From the NCBI GenBank assembly GCA_025201705.1, contig MU617118.1, positions 1 to 22,720 on the forward strand: a stretch of DNA of 22,720 bases, in the 5' to 3' direction. Below, in pieces: positions 1 through 11,600 of this stretch. A model generated the notes under the pieces. That model ran no database searches. It saw nothing but the letters and a program-made list of their open reading frames with translations, and had not been told where the DNA came from. This DNA is from Dissophora ornata. Its lineage: Eukaryota > Mortierellomycota > Mortierellomycetes > Mortierellales > Mortierellaceae. Every line of letters starts with the position of its first letter. Position 1 is the stretch's first letter. Position numbers and translations under genes: made by a program.

Positions 1-16
1 TTTTTTTTTTTGCTAG

Positions 17-808
17 GGTTGAAAAACGACCACAAGGATGTCATGATACAAATCGAAGAAGCCCTTCACGCCGTCCATGCTGAAGCAATAGCCGAGAAGC
101 AGCACCAGCGGGAAGTAGAGCGCAAGCAACAGGAAGAGGCTTCGGGAACAGCAACAACAGCGTCATCAGCATCACAACATCAAGATGAGAGAGAGCCAAA
201 CCTGTCACCTTTTGCTCGTGTGAATGCAGTGGCTCCCGACTCGCCTGCAAACGAAGCAGTAAGTGCTCTTTTTGCTCTTGGAAAGGAAGTAGCCTGCGAG
301 TTCGGCTTATTACAGGAGGCGACGCACAGCATCGATGCCAATAGAGGTTTTTACTTTTCACTGTTTAGGGTCTGCTGCAAGGTGACATGATCGTGAAATT
401 TGGAACTGTGGATATTAGGACAGCCAATGTTCTCCCGTCGCTCAGCTCGCACGTCCAATCTCGAGAAAACGTTAGTACAAAATCGCTTTACCCCTCCTGC
501 CACGACTACATTAGGCGTTCTGCGCACACTCACCAGTTTGAAATAAGTTCTAACACCTCCATGATTTCATTCCTCCTCTCTACTTAGAAACCAATCGTGG
601 TCAAAGTACAAAGAGTCGAATCAACAGAGTTGCTGTCACTGATCTTGGTACCAAAGCAAGGCTGGGGCGGCCGTGGACTTCTCGGGTAAGAGATGGGAGT
701 CATATCTTGAGTTTCTTGAACATTGAATCATTTCTTTTTGGTTAACATCTCACAAAATATTTTCCTCCGCGATGACAATATCCTAGGTGTCACATCGTAC
801 CGGTCTAA
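17..808 (+). CDS. PSMD9: 26S proteasome non-ATPase subunit 9 / Nas2-type assembly chaperone, 3' part
   Basis: Chaperone for assembly of the 19S regulatory particle base, where Nas2/p27 holds the Rpt5 C-terminus (family knowledge). Exons read 17-258, 369-470, 588-685 and 787-808, with GT-AG introns and consistent phases (0, 0, 2). Visible are the N-terminal helical segment LKNDHKDVMIQIEEALHAVH, a Q/E-rich linker, then the PDZ domain starting PFARVNAVAPDSPA. The PDZ continues GLLQGDMIVKFGTVDI in exon 2 and ends KQGWGGRGLLGCHIVPV. The last exon adds only six codons (CHIVPV) and the stop; without splicing, a TAA immediately follows GLLG. About 153 residues are visible; the N-terminal ~70 residues expected from the family lie left of the window. 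Bases 1-16 are an intron 3' end (T-run, then TAG). The gene is convergent with SLX4. Confidence 0.93.
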
Positions 809-850
809 CATGCATGTTTCTTCGAAAGTAGCAGAGGAATTGGCATTTCG

Positions 851-856
851 AATAAA
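851..856 (+). terminator. Poly(A) signal AATAAA for PSMD9
   Basis: AATAAA lies 42 bases after the reconstructed PSMD9 stop codon, in the 165-base gap between convergent genes. This spacing supports the six-codon last exon. Confidence 0.6.
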
Positions 857-898
857 ACACTGCCATTCTTTCAAAATAGTACACATGTCTGGGCGGCG

Positions 899-904
899 TT
901 TATT
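899..904 (-). terminator. Poly(A) signal AATAAA for SLX4
   Basis: TTTATT on the plus strand reads AATAAA on the minus strand, about 70 bases after the SLX4 stop. The two convergent genes therefore have closely apposed 3' ends, with poly(A) signals 42 bases apart. Confidence 0.55.
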
Positions 905-973
905 TTACAAGGATATATTAGAGCAGCAACGTCATTGCCGGTGTATACGTGAAAAAAAAAAGAGTACAGGGTG

Positions 974-3900
974 CTAGCGGTGAGAATGCTTTTGTTTCTT
1001 GGCTCTCGTCTTTCGCCAGCTGCCCAGCGTCGAATGTGCAGGCACGATACAAACAATTCCCTGCCGGTCCAGAAACTGTCGCACCTGTTGCCGCGTACAT
1101 ACGATCTTTGCTGATTGGCACTCCTCCCACAGCTGTTCCAGATCCAACGGCTTGTAAGTCAGGTACTGCTTCCGGAAGTGAGCATTTGTGCTCAAGAAAT
1201 CAAAGAGCTGGCGCTCCATGGTCGGCGTGGTCGCGACAGACCCTTGCTCCAAGGATGGTGAATCGTCTTCCATCTCAAGTTGTGACGAGAGGTCATTTCG
1301 ATCATCACTGACCAAATCGTTGTCATCAGACACTTCGCCGCCGTCGCTATCATTGGCCTCGAGTCGGTTTTTCATCTCTGTTTCCGAAATTACGGGACTC
1401 CCAAAGTGCTGTTTCCTCCCGCGACTGGCAACGCTCCCCCTGTTGCCATGCGAGGAATCTAGATCCAGATCCAACGGATCGTCCATGTCAATACTTGCCC
1501 CTTGTTGCGAATAGTTCCCACCAGAGTCGTCCATAGTCGGCGAGTATGGAGAGTACAGACGGCGACGAGTTCCGATATCGTCGTCATCGCCGTCATCGTC
1601 AACCCTTCCTCGAGTTTCCTCCACTTCAACGTCATCCCTATCCCTATCCTGATTTTGATCTCGATCTTGATTACCACCTTCATCCCCGCCTTGACCATGA
1701 TCCGGGTTCAAGCGCTCCCAGATCGTTGTCAACTGATCTGCCAACATCTTCTTGGTTCCAGATTTTAGCCCAAAAGTTGTCGCCGCAAGCCTCAACCTTG
1801 CCATAGTCATATTGTAGTAATCTGGCATTCCAGGCTGTGACCTGATATGTGCTACTGCCCTCGCAGACTCCGCCGCCATGGCTTCTGCACGGATCATTAT
1901 CCGAGATTTAGGTTTTTTACGCTTCGAGGGCGTCTTTGACGCTGCAACGCCAGCCCCAAGTCCTACGCCATTGCTCCTGATTATTGATTGTGGATCAATT
2001 CTCATTGGCACTGCTGCCAAGTCTGCATGCGAAGAAGCCAGTCGCTGATTCAAACTACGAGAGGGTGTTCGAAGACCTTGAACATCGGTTGTCCTGTCGC
2101 TCGTAGGTTGCGAGATTGGTAGTGTGCTGCGTTGAGGAAGCTGTAGCTCTTCCTCGAAATCCCTGTCCTCGTCACTTTCGCCAGCAACGCCATTCCCTGG
2201 AACCACAGCGGTCACCAAAGGTGGAGCCACTACTGCAGTCTTCAGTGGTAATCCGTGTAATACATTCTTCCTGAGAGGCTGTTGCGATGATGAAGATGAT
2301 GAGTGCGATGGTACAGGTAACCCTGTCCTCGTTTTAAAGGCACTTCGTGGGCGACTTGGTGGGGCCATCAACGCCTCATCGCCATAATCTTTCAGGATGT
2401 CCTTGCCCCGCACACGATTATTCCTCTTGGGTGTCGTTACGCCAATCCAACTCGACTCTTGCCATGTCGGACTGACTTCCCCATCTCCACTCCTGTCATC
2501 CTGGTCCGTTTGCGACATTAACAATTGCAAGTCAGTGTCTTCCGCAGGAGCTGTGAGAGACGGAACTGACAAGGATGCGGCGTCATGGTACCCGAGTTTG
2601 AAGAAATCTAACGGTGAGGGCAAATCGCTCGATGACGAAGATATCCGTCGATTCGAAATGGGCGTATCGTCGCTTCGGAACGACACCTCGGGCGAAGGAA
2701 TGAGGCCGAGGTCAATACAGCTGCTGTCTGCAATCGAAATCGTGGTTGGCGAGTCGAGTCCTTCTTCTTGATATGTGGAAGCCGGAGGTGAGTAAATCAT
2801 AAGGCCGGATATCTGGCTATCAAAGTCCTCTTCATCCTGTTGATATAACGACTCCTCCTGGAATGATCGGTCGCTGTCTAAAAGAATGGGTTCTTCCTTG
2901 TCATCCGGATGATCCAATTGATTATCCAACTGCGGAAGACTAGGAAATCCGGCATCGTTCTGCGGCGAATAAAGGCCATTGGTAATAGGCGAAACTAATC
3001 TCACAGACTCTGCGATTTTCGAATAGCGAAGCAATGGCGAGGGAGGTTCTTGGTAGTCATCAAAATATTGAACTGCCTCATCGCTGGAACCAAGTTCACT
3101 CTCGTCTTCGATGACGAGAAGATCTAATTGCTCAGAAGCACGCATGCCAGCGGCAATAGGGTGTCTCTTCATGGACTCAAGGATCTGCGGAGAAAAATGA
3201 TTGCAAATTGATTAGAGCTTTGGTCAAGTGTCGCATTAAAAATGAGAATCATGATATAATATATTACGCTACCTTCTTATAGGCATCGAGCTTGGCTTCT
3301 TGGATTTGCTTCACCATGACTTCTAGATGACCCACAATCTCGTTTCTCAATCCATTTTTGAGTGCCTCCTGGCTGACCTCCTTCTGCACCTCGAAGGATA
3401 TTCTCCTTGCTTTTGAATCTGACCAAAAGGGAGAAGAGAACTGCAAGAAGTGTGTCAGATCCAATACTCACGATGCATATCACATTTGATGTCCAAATAT
3501 TCTATATTATTTATTGCAGTAGATATGGTCGCCTATATTACCTTGTTGTCCGGGTCATGCTGAAGATGCTTCAATCCAGATTCACTACCGAGGGAAATAC
3601 CGCCGTCTGCCGCCAGACCAGAAGATTTCTCAGTCGGTGTACTTGCGCCACTCTCCTGATTATATTCATCGCCATCGTCCGATGCGATATACCGCTTCAT
3701 GAACCGCGAGACATATTGTTCATTATCGAATGTCAGCCGCCGCCGCCTTCGCCGCCGTTCATCCTCGTCGGTTTTCTCCCCCACCTCATCGTTATCCAGT
3801 GCCACATCATCAGGCTCCGGTGCATCCAAGTCCAGACTTTCGACATCACGCGTGTCCTTGAGATGCGACAGCTTCCAGAGCGACCTTTGTGGAGAAGCTT

Positions 3901-5374
3901 CAGCGCCCGGTTCCGATGACTGGGACAGCCTATTTTCCAGTTCCTCCTTTGTTACTCCTGCAAATCGAGATGGCCCCCATGGCGGAGTCTTGATTTCGCG
4001 GTATTCCATGACCTCATGACGGTTATCATCCTCTTGGTCAAAATGATAACTAGCCCTTGATGGTGTATCGTCCGTCTCTGGAAACAGTAGCGCATGGACA
4101 TTGTCTTGAATTAATTGCTGCACATCTGCGTATGGTAGCACCGCCGTCTCGTTCCTCTCTCGTTCTGTCTTTTTCCGCCGCTTGGCTCCTTTCCGTGACG
4201 ATGAAGCGGCTTTGTCCAGCGGGGCCATGGACCACGCAGTTGTCGTCGCAGTGGTTATAGAACTTTCAAACGGCGAATCCGGTCTCGATCCTGCAAAGGA
4301 CTCCGACTCTGACATCGAAATGGCCAGAGCCAATTGAAGCCCCTCATCATGCTGGTCCTGCTCCAGTTGTTGCAGTCTCGTTAGCTTGGAGGATCGGGAG
4401 GGAGTAGGAGCATGAACCGTCGTGATGATGGCGTCCGACTCAAAGTCAACATCCGCGGTCTCGGCCAGCGAGACAACTTGTTTCAAGGCGGTGTTATTGC
4501 CCCTGAGAGTCTTTCGAGAATTCAGCAATGGCACAACCTTATCCGAGTCATTTGCCATGGAATCCAGCAATTCAATATCATCATCAACTTCCTGGCCCTC
4601 CACCCTCTCGTATGTTTCCTGACTTGATTCGATCGGGTCTGAAGCATCCATTGGTGTGCCTAGTACAATCGATCGCTCGTATTTCTCCTTCAATAACCGA
4701 ATCTGATACACTAGACTCTGCACCGTCCGCTTATTCTCCTTGGCGCATCGCTTCATATGCTCTAGTTTGTGTCGCGCTTTCCTTGGTGGTGTCGCTGAAA
4801 CAGAGCTCGAACTAGAGTTGGTGCCTGCCTTGACTGTCGCAACTTTGACTTTGGTTTTGTCCTTGATGTTCACAGGGGGCCAGCTTAGCTTACAAATCGG
4901 ACACCTCCGAACCATTGTCAAGTAATCGACCTGAGCGCCGGCGAACATGCCCTGAGTCGACGAGGCCGACGCAACTGTAGAGTCCCAAGAATGAAGGGCG
5001 GTAAGCGTCTGTGTATGGGCCTGGGTCCGGGTCTGCGCTTGATAGATCTCATCCTCCTTGTCCAGCTTTTGCTTCTGTTCGTCTATGCAGTTGTTGATAT
5101 GGTACTCAACCCGCGCTTGGTCGAGATGTGCCAGGACCTTGCCACAGATTAGACATTCTGCGATTTCGTCGCGCTCCTCCTCCTCCTCCTCCTCGGGTTC
5201 GTGAATGGTCAGCTCCAGCGATTGAGATTGTGGAGGTATTTTTTGTTCCAGGCGATTGGCCTGTGATGAGGATGCATAGGTAGGCCGCCTCAGACTGAAT
5301 GCGGGGCGACTGTTGCGAGGGGCCAATGGGGCTGCAAAGTCGTCGTCGTCGTCCTCTCCGGTGTGATTCGACAT
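974..5374 (-). CDS. SLX4: SLX4-like structure-specific endonuclease scaffold
   Basis: Nuclear scaffold that binds the SLX1 nuclease and related enzymes for Holliday-junction and flap processing (family knowledge). Exons on the minus strand are 5374-3542, 3440-3273 and 3184-974; all junctions are phase 0, giving 1403 residues. The N-terminus is acidic and disordered. Two UBZ4-like zinc fingers follow: C74-x2-C77...H92-x3-C96 (CLICGKVL...YHINNC) and C158-x2-C161...H206-x3-C210. The middle is long and low-complexity, rich in Ser, Asp and Glu. A SAP-like segment lies near 1118-1160 (MTMARLRLAATTFGLKSGTK). The conserved C-terminal SLX1-binding domain lies near 1331-1395 (YLTYKPLDLEQLWEECQSAK, RQFLDRQGI). 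No BTB domain was seen. Exon 3 opens with ILESMKRHP, so the ATG at 3172 is internal and not a start. The identification rests on domain order; most of the length is unalignable by eye. Confidence 0.88.
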
Positions 5375-5508
5375 GGCATGAGTGGCAAGAATTCAATAAC
5401 AAACGAGAGAGAGATAGAACAGGTGGGGTTTTCTATCAAAGAGGAAGTCTCGTTTGACGTGAGCTGTTTTCATAAATTTTTGCCACCAATCTCAGTCTCG
5501 GCGATTAT

Positions 5509-5514
5509 TTTATT
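5509..5514 (-). terminator. AATAAA overlapping the site-2 protease stop codon
   Basis: The stop TAA at 5510-5512 lies inside an AATAAA hexamer on the minus strand. Only about 135 bases separate this stop from the SLX4 start downstream on the same strand. The hexamer may be the poly(A) signal or chance A/T richness. Confidence 0.35.
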
Positions 5515-7887
5515 TCATGACAAATGTCGCGATCATCTGCAGCAGACTGCCGACCATGACTCCACCTAGAAGCACCGTCGTGCTGATCACTATACCCTTC
5601 ACGACCTTGTTGCCCTTCGTGAACGTTGCAGTCGACACACTCGACGACAGTCCCCCTCCTCCTGATGTCGCAGATCCACCCTCTAGTAAGCACTCTGCCA
5701 GACTCTCCCGCACTGACTGTGTCGATTTGTAGCTCTGCTGAATCGAGAACACCAACGCAACGAACGCCTTCAGTGCATGATGCCCATCCAAATGACGTGC
5801 GGGCACAATATTCAACACTGACAGCGCCAGCGAGAACGACATTGTATATCGGATCGTCAACAGGATTGCATTTGGAAGCCACAACGGCAAAAACGACCAC
5901 CTCGAGCCCATCGTCGTCACTTGCACGGCCTCCCAAATATCCTTGGGGTCACCCTGGTACAGGACCACCTCTTCCTCAACCGTGCTCCCTACTCTTTGAT
6001 CCGCGCCAACTTTTCTGTCTGTTGTAGCAGTTGATTTTGTTGCCCACGAAGGTGTAGCACAATAGAGTCGAACCATGGACGCGGTCTTGTACGGGTTAAA
6101 TGGCCGGTAACACGCCTTGCCCTCCCCGCAGTCCGGACTTTGAGACGAACATCGAGTCGGTCTCGAGTCTGCAAGGACGTCGCGCGAAGGCAGGCATTGG
6201 CCATTTTTGGCAAGCACTCGCTCGCTGTTGCCAATTTCCTCTTGAGGTACTGGGCTGCCGTCGGAAGGATTATAGGGTGTGAAACACGACAGATTTTCGT
6301 CCTTGGCATGACCAAACTGCATCTCTGGTGTGAACAGACAGCAGTCTGAAGGCTTGACTGTTGTTGACCGGAGGCAAATAGGTCGTCAATAAATGTCTGC
6401 AAACACTATCCCTGCCCGCTGAATACACCCCCCGCCACACCCACTACTTACCGAACAAAAGTGTGTTGGGTATGCAAAAGCCAGAATCTAGTTGGCTTGG
6501 TGTATCTCCTTGGTCGTGCGTGGCTGTTGAAGGGAGAAGTATCTTTGACCAGATTTCGAGTGGGTCGCCTATTAATGATGTATCATCAACTCGTCTGATG
6601 ATGCTGCCAACTTCTAGTACCTCGCTAAGAGGAGACAGCTGTAAGAAGATAAACAACATGGTGTTAATTTTCTATCAAGACGATCGCCAAAAGAAACCTC
6701 AATAGGGAACTAAAGTCTCTTACAGGATCAATGTCAACCACACTGAGTCCGTCAGTCATATGATTCCAACCGATGATCCTAAACGACAGTTGCAGAGCCC
6801 CAGTAGCAAGGAAAATCCATGCTGCGATAAACATGACGGCGTTATGCCACACTCCTGCACAGATGACTCTGAGTTGTTGCAACGGAGACATGATCGCCAA
6901 GGCTCGCGAGGAGATATCAACAAAGGCTCCAGGGTATAATATGTACAAGAAGATGCCTGTCGACGACACTTGTGTCTTTTCTCTATGAGTCGGAAGTAAT
7001 TGAGTTGGTTCAACGGTTTACGTTGGTCAACACAGACTGTGAATTGCACATGTAGATTTGTGAACACACTCCAAGACGGCCTTACCGTGCTGCTGCAACT
7101 GCGTGTCCAAACTCGTGAAAGACCCCAGACACGAGGAGCGCGATCAGATAGAAGGGGAGATGTGACAGCGGCAGGGTAACACCAGGGATCTAGTGAACAG
7201 ACATCACTGTTATTCAGTGTCCTTCACGAGGAACGGCCGCTGACATGGCTCCTGTTTGATAATGGCACTCTTTGGCCACTTTGTACATACCACAGGGACA
7301 AACACCATCTCGTTCTCTGTTGAGTCCGCAGTACCATCCTGCAGGTCCCGTTTCCGGAATCGATTCACTGATCCGCCTCCTTGGTGATGTTCCTGCGCTG
7401 AATTTGATCCCCATAATGATGGAATCGATCCCAGTGGAGACAGCGTCCAAACAGACGACACCGCTAACATGACCAGTTTGATCGCTGCAAACATCAGCAA
7501 AGCCCATCCGAGGACCATGGCCAGCATCGCAAACCCCACCCCCAGGCCATACCACACTCTCCAGAAATTGGCCAGTCTTGGGGAATTGCCGAGGCGGAAG
7601 AAGAAAGAGTTGAGCCCCGTGGTCGAGAACCGGACATGGAACGGCTTGACCAGCAATCCGCTCGAGGGTGGTGGTGCTGGTTTTGATATTGCCCCTCCAG
7701 GTGATAACTGCCCTCCAGTTCCTGAGGATGTTGTAGGCAGCAGTTCATAGTCCTACGTGAATCCCATTATCACAATGACATGTGCAAGAGTGAGACAGAG
7801 CAAAGGAGACGAAAAAGCAATAGAGCACAACAGACAGCTCCACAAAAAGATTGCACAAAGACAACAGCAAAGGTCTACTGAAGAGAG

Positions 7888-7937
<50 letters not shown>

Positions 7938-8059
7938 AGACCACTGCCAGGGCCAACTGGGAGGTTGGGACGATTCAAGAACCGTTGCAGGAAAAAGAGG
8001 AAGGCATGTATACAGAACCAGGTGACCAGGAACGGCACCAGTAGCTGTGCAAGTCCCAT
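5510..8059 (-). CDS. MBTPS2: Site-2 protease (intramembrane zinc metalloprotease, SREBP-type)
   Basis: Cleaves membrane-bound transcription factors such as SREBP inside the Golgi membrane (family knowledge). Minus-strand exons are 8059-7937, 7752-7291, 7189-7086, 6982-6724, 6638-6452 and 6357-5510; phases match (0, 0, 2, 0, 1), giving 660 residues against ~520 in human. Exon 1 encodes a hydrophobic N-terminus. Exon 2 carries a membrane segment and [12 protein letters not shown]. Exon 3 ends in HEFGH (220-224), the HExxH zinc site. Exon 4 continues [14 protein letters not shown] and AGVWHN. Exons 5-6 hold a PDZ-like and Cys-rich lumenal region (SDCC...LSCF...QCLPSRD). LDG at 568-570 supplies the third zinc ligand. 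Three hydrophobic stretches follow or surround it. The last acceptor is CAG at 6358-6360; a nearer TTGCAG would put a TGA in frame. All catalytic residues are present, so the enzyme looks functional. Confidence 0.93.
7891..7932 (+). repeat. (AC)21 microsatellite in site-2 protease intron 1
   Basis: Perfect dinucleotide run of 21 units. On the transcribed strand it is (GT)n and begins inside the splice donor: the intron opens GTATGT and runs directly into GTGTGT. Repeat length may vary between strains. Confidence 0.98.
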
Positions 8060-8627
8060 TCAGACCTCTTGTTTCTCAGATCTGTCTTTCGGAGGAAATG
8101 CAATGCAGATGTGTATTGCGTTGGAATGAGCCTTTGGAGATTCGATGACTCGGCTGGTGTATAATGCGCAGAGTGAGTTGATGAAAGAATGCTGGCAGTC
8201 AAGTCTTGGGCTGTGGCGAGAGGGCGGAAGGACGTTCTCAGCCGTTCACATAAACCGGTTTGAAATGTGTAGTAGAGTTGTGCCGAGCGATGAACAAGAT
8301 TTAAGGGGAACTGATCTGATCGGCCCTGAGTTTGCACTGGAAACGGCTCATCCTGCCACACGACCGGACCAACTGAAGGCCAGAGACATGTCTGTTAGCC
8401 TCGCGATCGACATTTATCCTTGCCTCTTTCCACGTCAAGCCTAGGCGGGCTCAATTCTCGGACTATCAAGCAAGGCTCTACGAGCATCCATCCCGCAGGA
8501 ATAAATCTCGCGATCGGATAAAAATTTAAAACTGCGGATTCCTGTCTTTTATAAAGGACCTTCAGGCAACCTGGAAAAAGATCCACAACTCCACATCGGT
8601 TACCGCCAATTCCTTCATCAAACTCAT
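8060..8627. promoter_or_regulatory. Shared divergent promoter region of site-2 protease and ABC transporter
   Basis: Bases between the two divergent start codons, with no convincing coding sequence on either strand. The plus side has a clear TATA box (8550-8555). I found no TATA box close upstream of the protease start. A short plus-strand frame at 8145-8444 has no recognisable content and is not called. Confidence 0.55.
8550..8555 (+). promoter_or_regulatory. TATA box of the ABC transporter gene
   Basis: TATAAA in the context CTTTTATAAAGGACC, 73 bases upstream of the chosen ATG at 8628. Its position favours that ATG and leaves a short 5' leader. Confidence 0.6.
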
Positions 8628-11600
8628 ATGAACGTGGCAGACAGGGTCTTCCTCCGCGAGGGATCTTCCTTCCTTGCACTTTGCCAAGGACCAGACTCAA
8701 TGGTACGGGTATATCTCATTTATTTGTCCTCGTAACGCTCGTAACGAGCTCGACGATTCGCAGTTTAATAAGGTTGCTTCGCCCAACTGACATGTCTAAT
8801 TGCTGTCTTCAATTGAATCTGTCCTGCTGACAGAGTATCAGCGACCCATGTTTCCAAAACATGTAAGGGCTGCTGTCCTGGAGTTTGTGTTCAATGAATC
8901 GGCAACTTGACCTTCAGCAACTAACACTTTGCGGAATGTATACACGACTCCACTTCTCCCTCATTCAGCTTCCTCTTGACACTACCGGCTGTATTCGCAT
9001 GCATCCTCTTTACACTCCGGTTCGCCTGGCTCAAACGCCATGGGACACCACACAACCTTGGCAGGACCGCTGCTATCTACTGGCCTTCGCTATCTCTTAT
9101 GGTGTTCAGTTGCATCGCTCTGCTCACCATGCTGATTACACCTGACGAACACCTTGGCTTGCCGGCCAAGGTTGCCGCCGGATCGATGTTGGCAGCCTGG
9201 GTAAGAGGAAGATCTTAGTATTCGCTTTAGTCAAAGAGGAAATAGGCGCTCGACTGAATTTCATTCCTTTCTCTTTAGAAAATGGCTATCATTTTGAACC
9301 ATTTCGAAGCCAAGTTCTCTATTCGTGCCTCAGATTTCATCCTTGGCTACTATATCGCCACCATTCTCGGAGCCGGCATATTTCTCTACTCGGCATCCCA
9401 GGATCCTCGGGAACCGGATGGCGTCCCCTCGGCCTTCAAGTTCTACTTTATCACTCTCTTCGTCGGGTTCGTTGTCGAGGCATGGCCCAGGAGTAGCACA
9501 CAAGTGCAACAAAAGTCTGGAGCCAGTATCTTTGAAAAGGCCAACTTGATCTCTCGTCTCTCCTTCCACTATATCCAACACATCATGAGCCTCGGTTACA
9601 AGCGCCCGTTGGAACTGACCGACATTGCAGATTTGATGCCCGAAAGGATTAAGTCCGAGAACGCGTACTCGGCCCTGGCAAGCACCTGGAAACAGCGCGA
9701 AACTCGGTTCTTGACGCTACCCAAAGATCGACAGCAAAAGAAGCAGCCTTGGCTTTTACTGAATACTATTGCAGCAACGTATGGATGGATCGGCTGGGCA
9801 CCCATTGCTGCCTGTCGTGTAGTCTCGACAACTCTTGTCTACCTCCAACCCGTGCTCTTGGGTCGTATCCTCGACTTCATGCAGTCCTCAACGTCTGAAA
9901 CCCCTCAGCCTCTGTCGGACGGAATCCTGCTAGCCTTTCTTATGTTCATGACGTCGCTCCTGAGTTCCGTCGCAGGCGCGCAATTGACGCAATTGAATGC
10001 TGATCGTGGCATGGAGATCCGCTCCGGACTGATCGGTTTGATCTACAGGAAAGCACTGAGGCTCTCTCCGGAGGCAAGACGAACTCAGACGACCGGATCC
10101 ATTTCAAACCACATGTCTGTCGACGCTGAGAAATGGATCAATGCGTTGAACACCCTGCCACAGTGGATCTCGGCGCCGATTGAGGTGATTGTTGCGCTCT
10201 GGATGCTGTATCGCCAACTGGGTTGGTGTGCACTGGTTGGTCTTGTCACGGTAGTGGGGCTGATACCCGTTCAGAACAAAGTTTCTGGAGTCTTTTCGGA
10301 GATCAAAGAAACAAAGTTGAAAGCGATGGATAGCAGGATTCGACTCATCACCGAGCTGTTCACTTCCATCCGTACCATCAAGCTATATACCTGGGGTAAG
10401 ATTACTGACGGGTAACTCGAAAATGATCTGATGTAAAGTAACATGCTCACCATGAAAACGTTGTGTTTGATAGAGGACGCATTCAAGGCGAGGATTGCGG
10501 AATACCGCAAAACAGAGATGGCTGTTCTCCGTCGCTTCGGTGTTGTCTACTCTGGCATGACTCTTATCTTCTCGACCACGATGTTCATGAGTCTGCTCTC
10601 TTTTGGTATTTATGCTACAATTGGAGGACCTGGCGGCAAGCCAGGTGAGATCACACCACACACCATCTTCGTCAGTTTGGCGCTTTTCGGACTGTTGAGT
10701 AAACCTATTTCCTCGATGGAACATCTCCTGAGCAATACTACCTCCATTCTCGTCGCCACACGCCGCATCCAGGGCTTTCTGCTGTCCGAAGAACTTCAAC
10801 AAGACCTTGATGCTCACCAGTCAGCTCGAATCGCTTCCAATGGACGCGCCGTCGATGTCCTGGGTGGAGTCTTCTCCTGGAACAAACCTGCATCAGTAAC
10901 CACGGAAAATCAGGCAGCACCCGACGAGAATATGCCTCTTCTCAGTAACGCAGATTCTCCAGTAGTTTCAGGCGCTCCAACTCTGAGAGATATCAACTTG
11001 GATCTAAAAGTTGGGTCACTGACGGCAGTCGTAGGTCGCATTGGTCAGGGCAAGTCGTCACTTCTGAGTGCCCTGATCGGAGACATGTACCGGTACGAGG
11101 GCTCTGTCCAACTCAGTGGCAGCGTTGCGTATGTTGCTCAGGAGGCCTGGATCATGAACTGCAGTGTCAAAGACAATATCTTGTTTGGAAAGCCCTTTGA
11201 CCAAGAGCGCTACGAGCGAGTCTTGCAAGCGTGTTCTCTCTTGCACGATTTGGACATGTTGCCCGCCGGTGACCAGACCGAGATCGGAGAACGTGGCATC
11301 AACTTGTCCGGAGGACAGAAGCAACGCGTTTCATTGGCCCGTGCCGCGTATCAGGATGCCGATATCTATCTGCTGGATGACCCATTGAGCGCGGTGGATG
11401 CACACGTTGACCAACATTTGTGGCAAAACCTGATCGGTCCCGAAGGGTTACTTAAGAACAAGACCCGCCTTCTAGTTACTCATGGCATCCATCATCTGAG
11501 CGAAGTGGACCAGATCGTAGTCATGAAAGACGGCTCGATCAGCGAGGTGGGTCATTTCGATGAATTATTGGTCGCGCGACAGGGTTTCTACCAACTGAAC

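Noticed and set aside
1188..1806. Plus-strand open frames opposite SLX4 exon 3, including an Asp/His/Arg-rich one
   Set aside because: Mirror images of the acidic low-complexity SLX4 region on the other strand; no independent support.
974..3172. A separate 732-residue protein starting at the ATG at 3172
   Set aside because: The frame continues upstream to an acceptor at 3184, joins the 56-codon exon in phase, and domain order fits a single SLX4.
6370..6402. TTTGCAG at about 6400 as the acceptor of the last site-2 protease exon
   Set aside because: It places a TGA in the required frame; CAG at 6358-6360 restores the conserved SDCC region.
8145..8444. 99-codon plus-strand frame in the divergent promoter
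   Set aside because: No motif, no splice or promoter logic, and it lies upstream of the TATA box at 8550.
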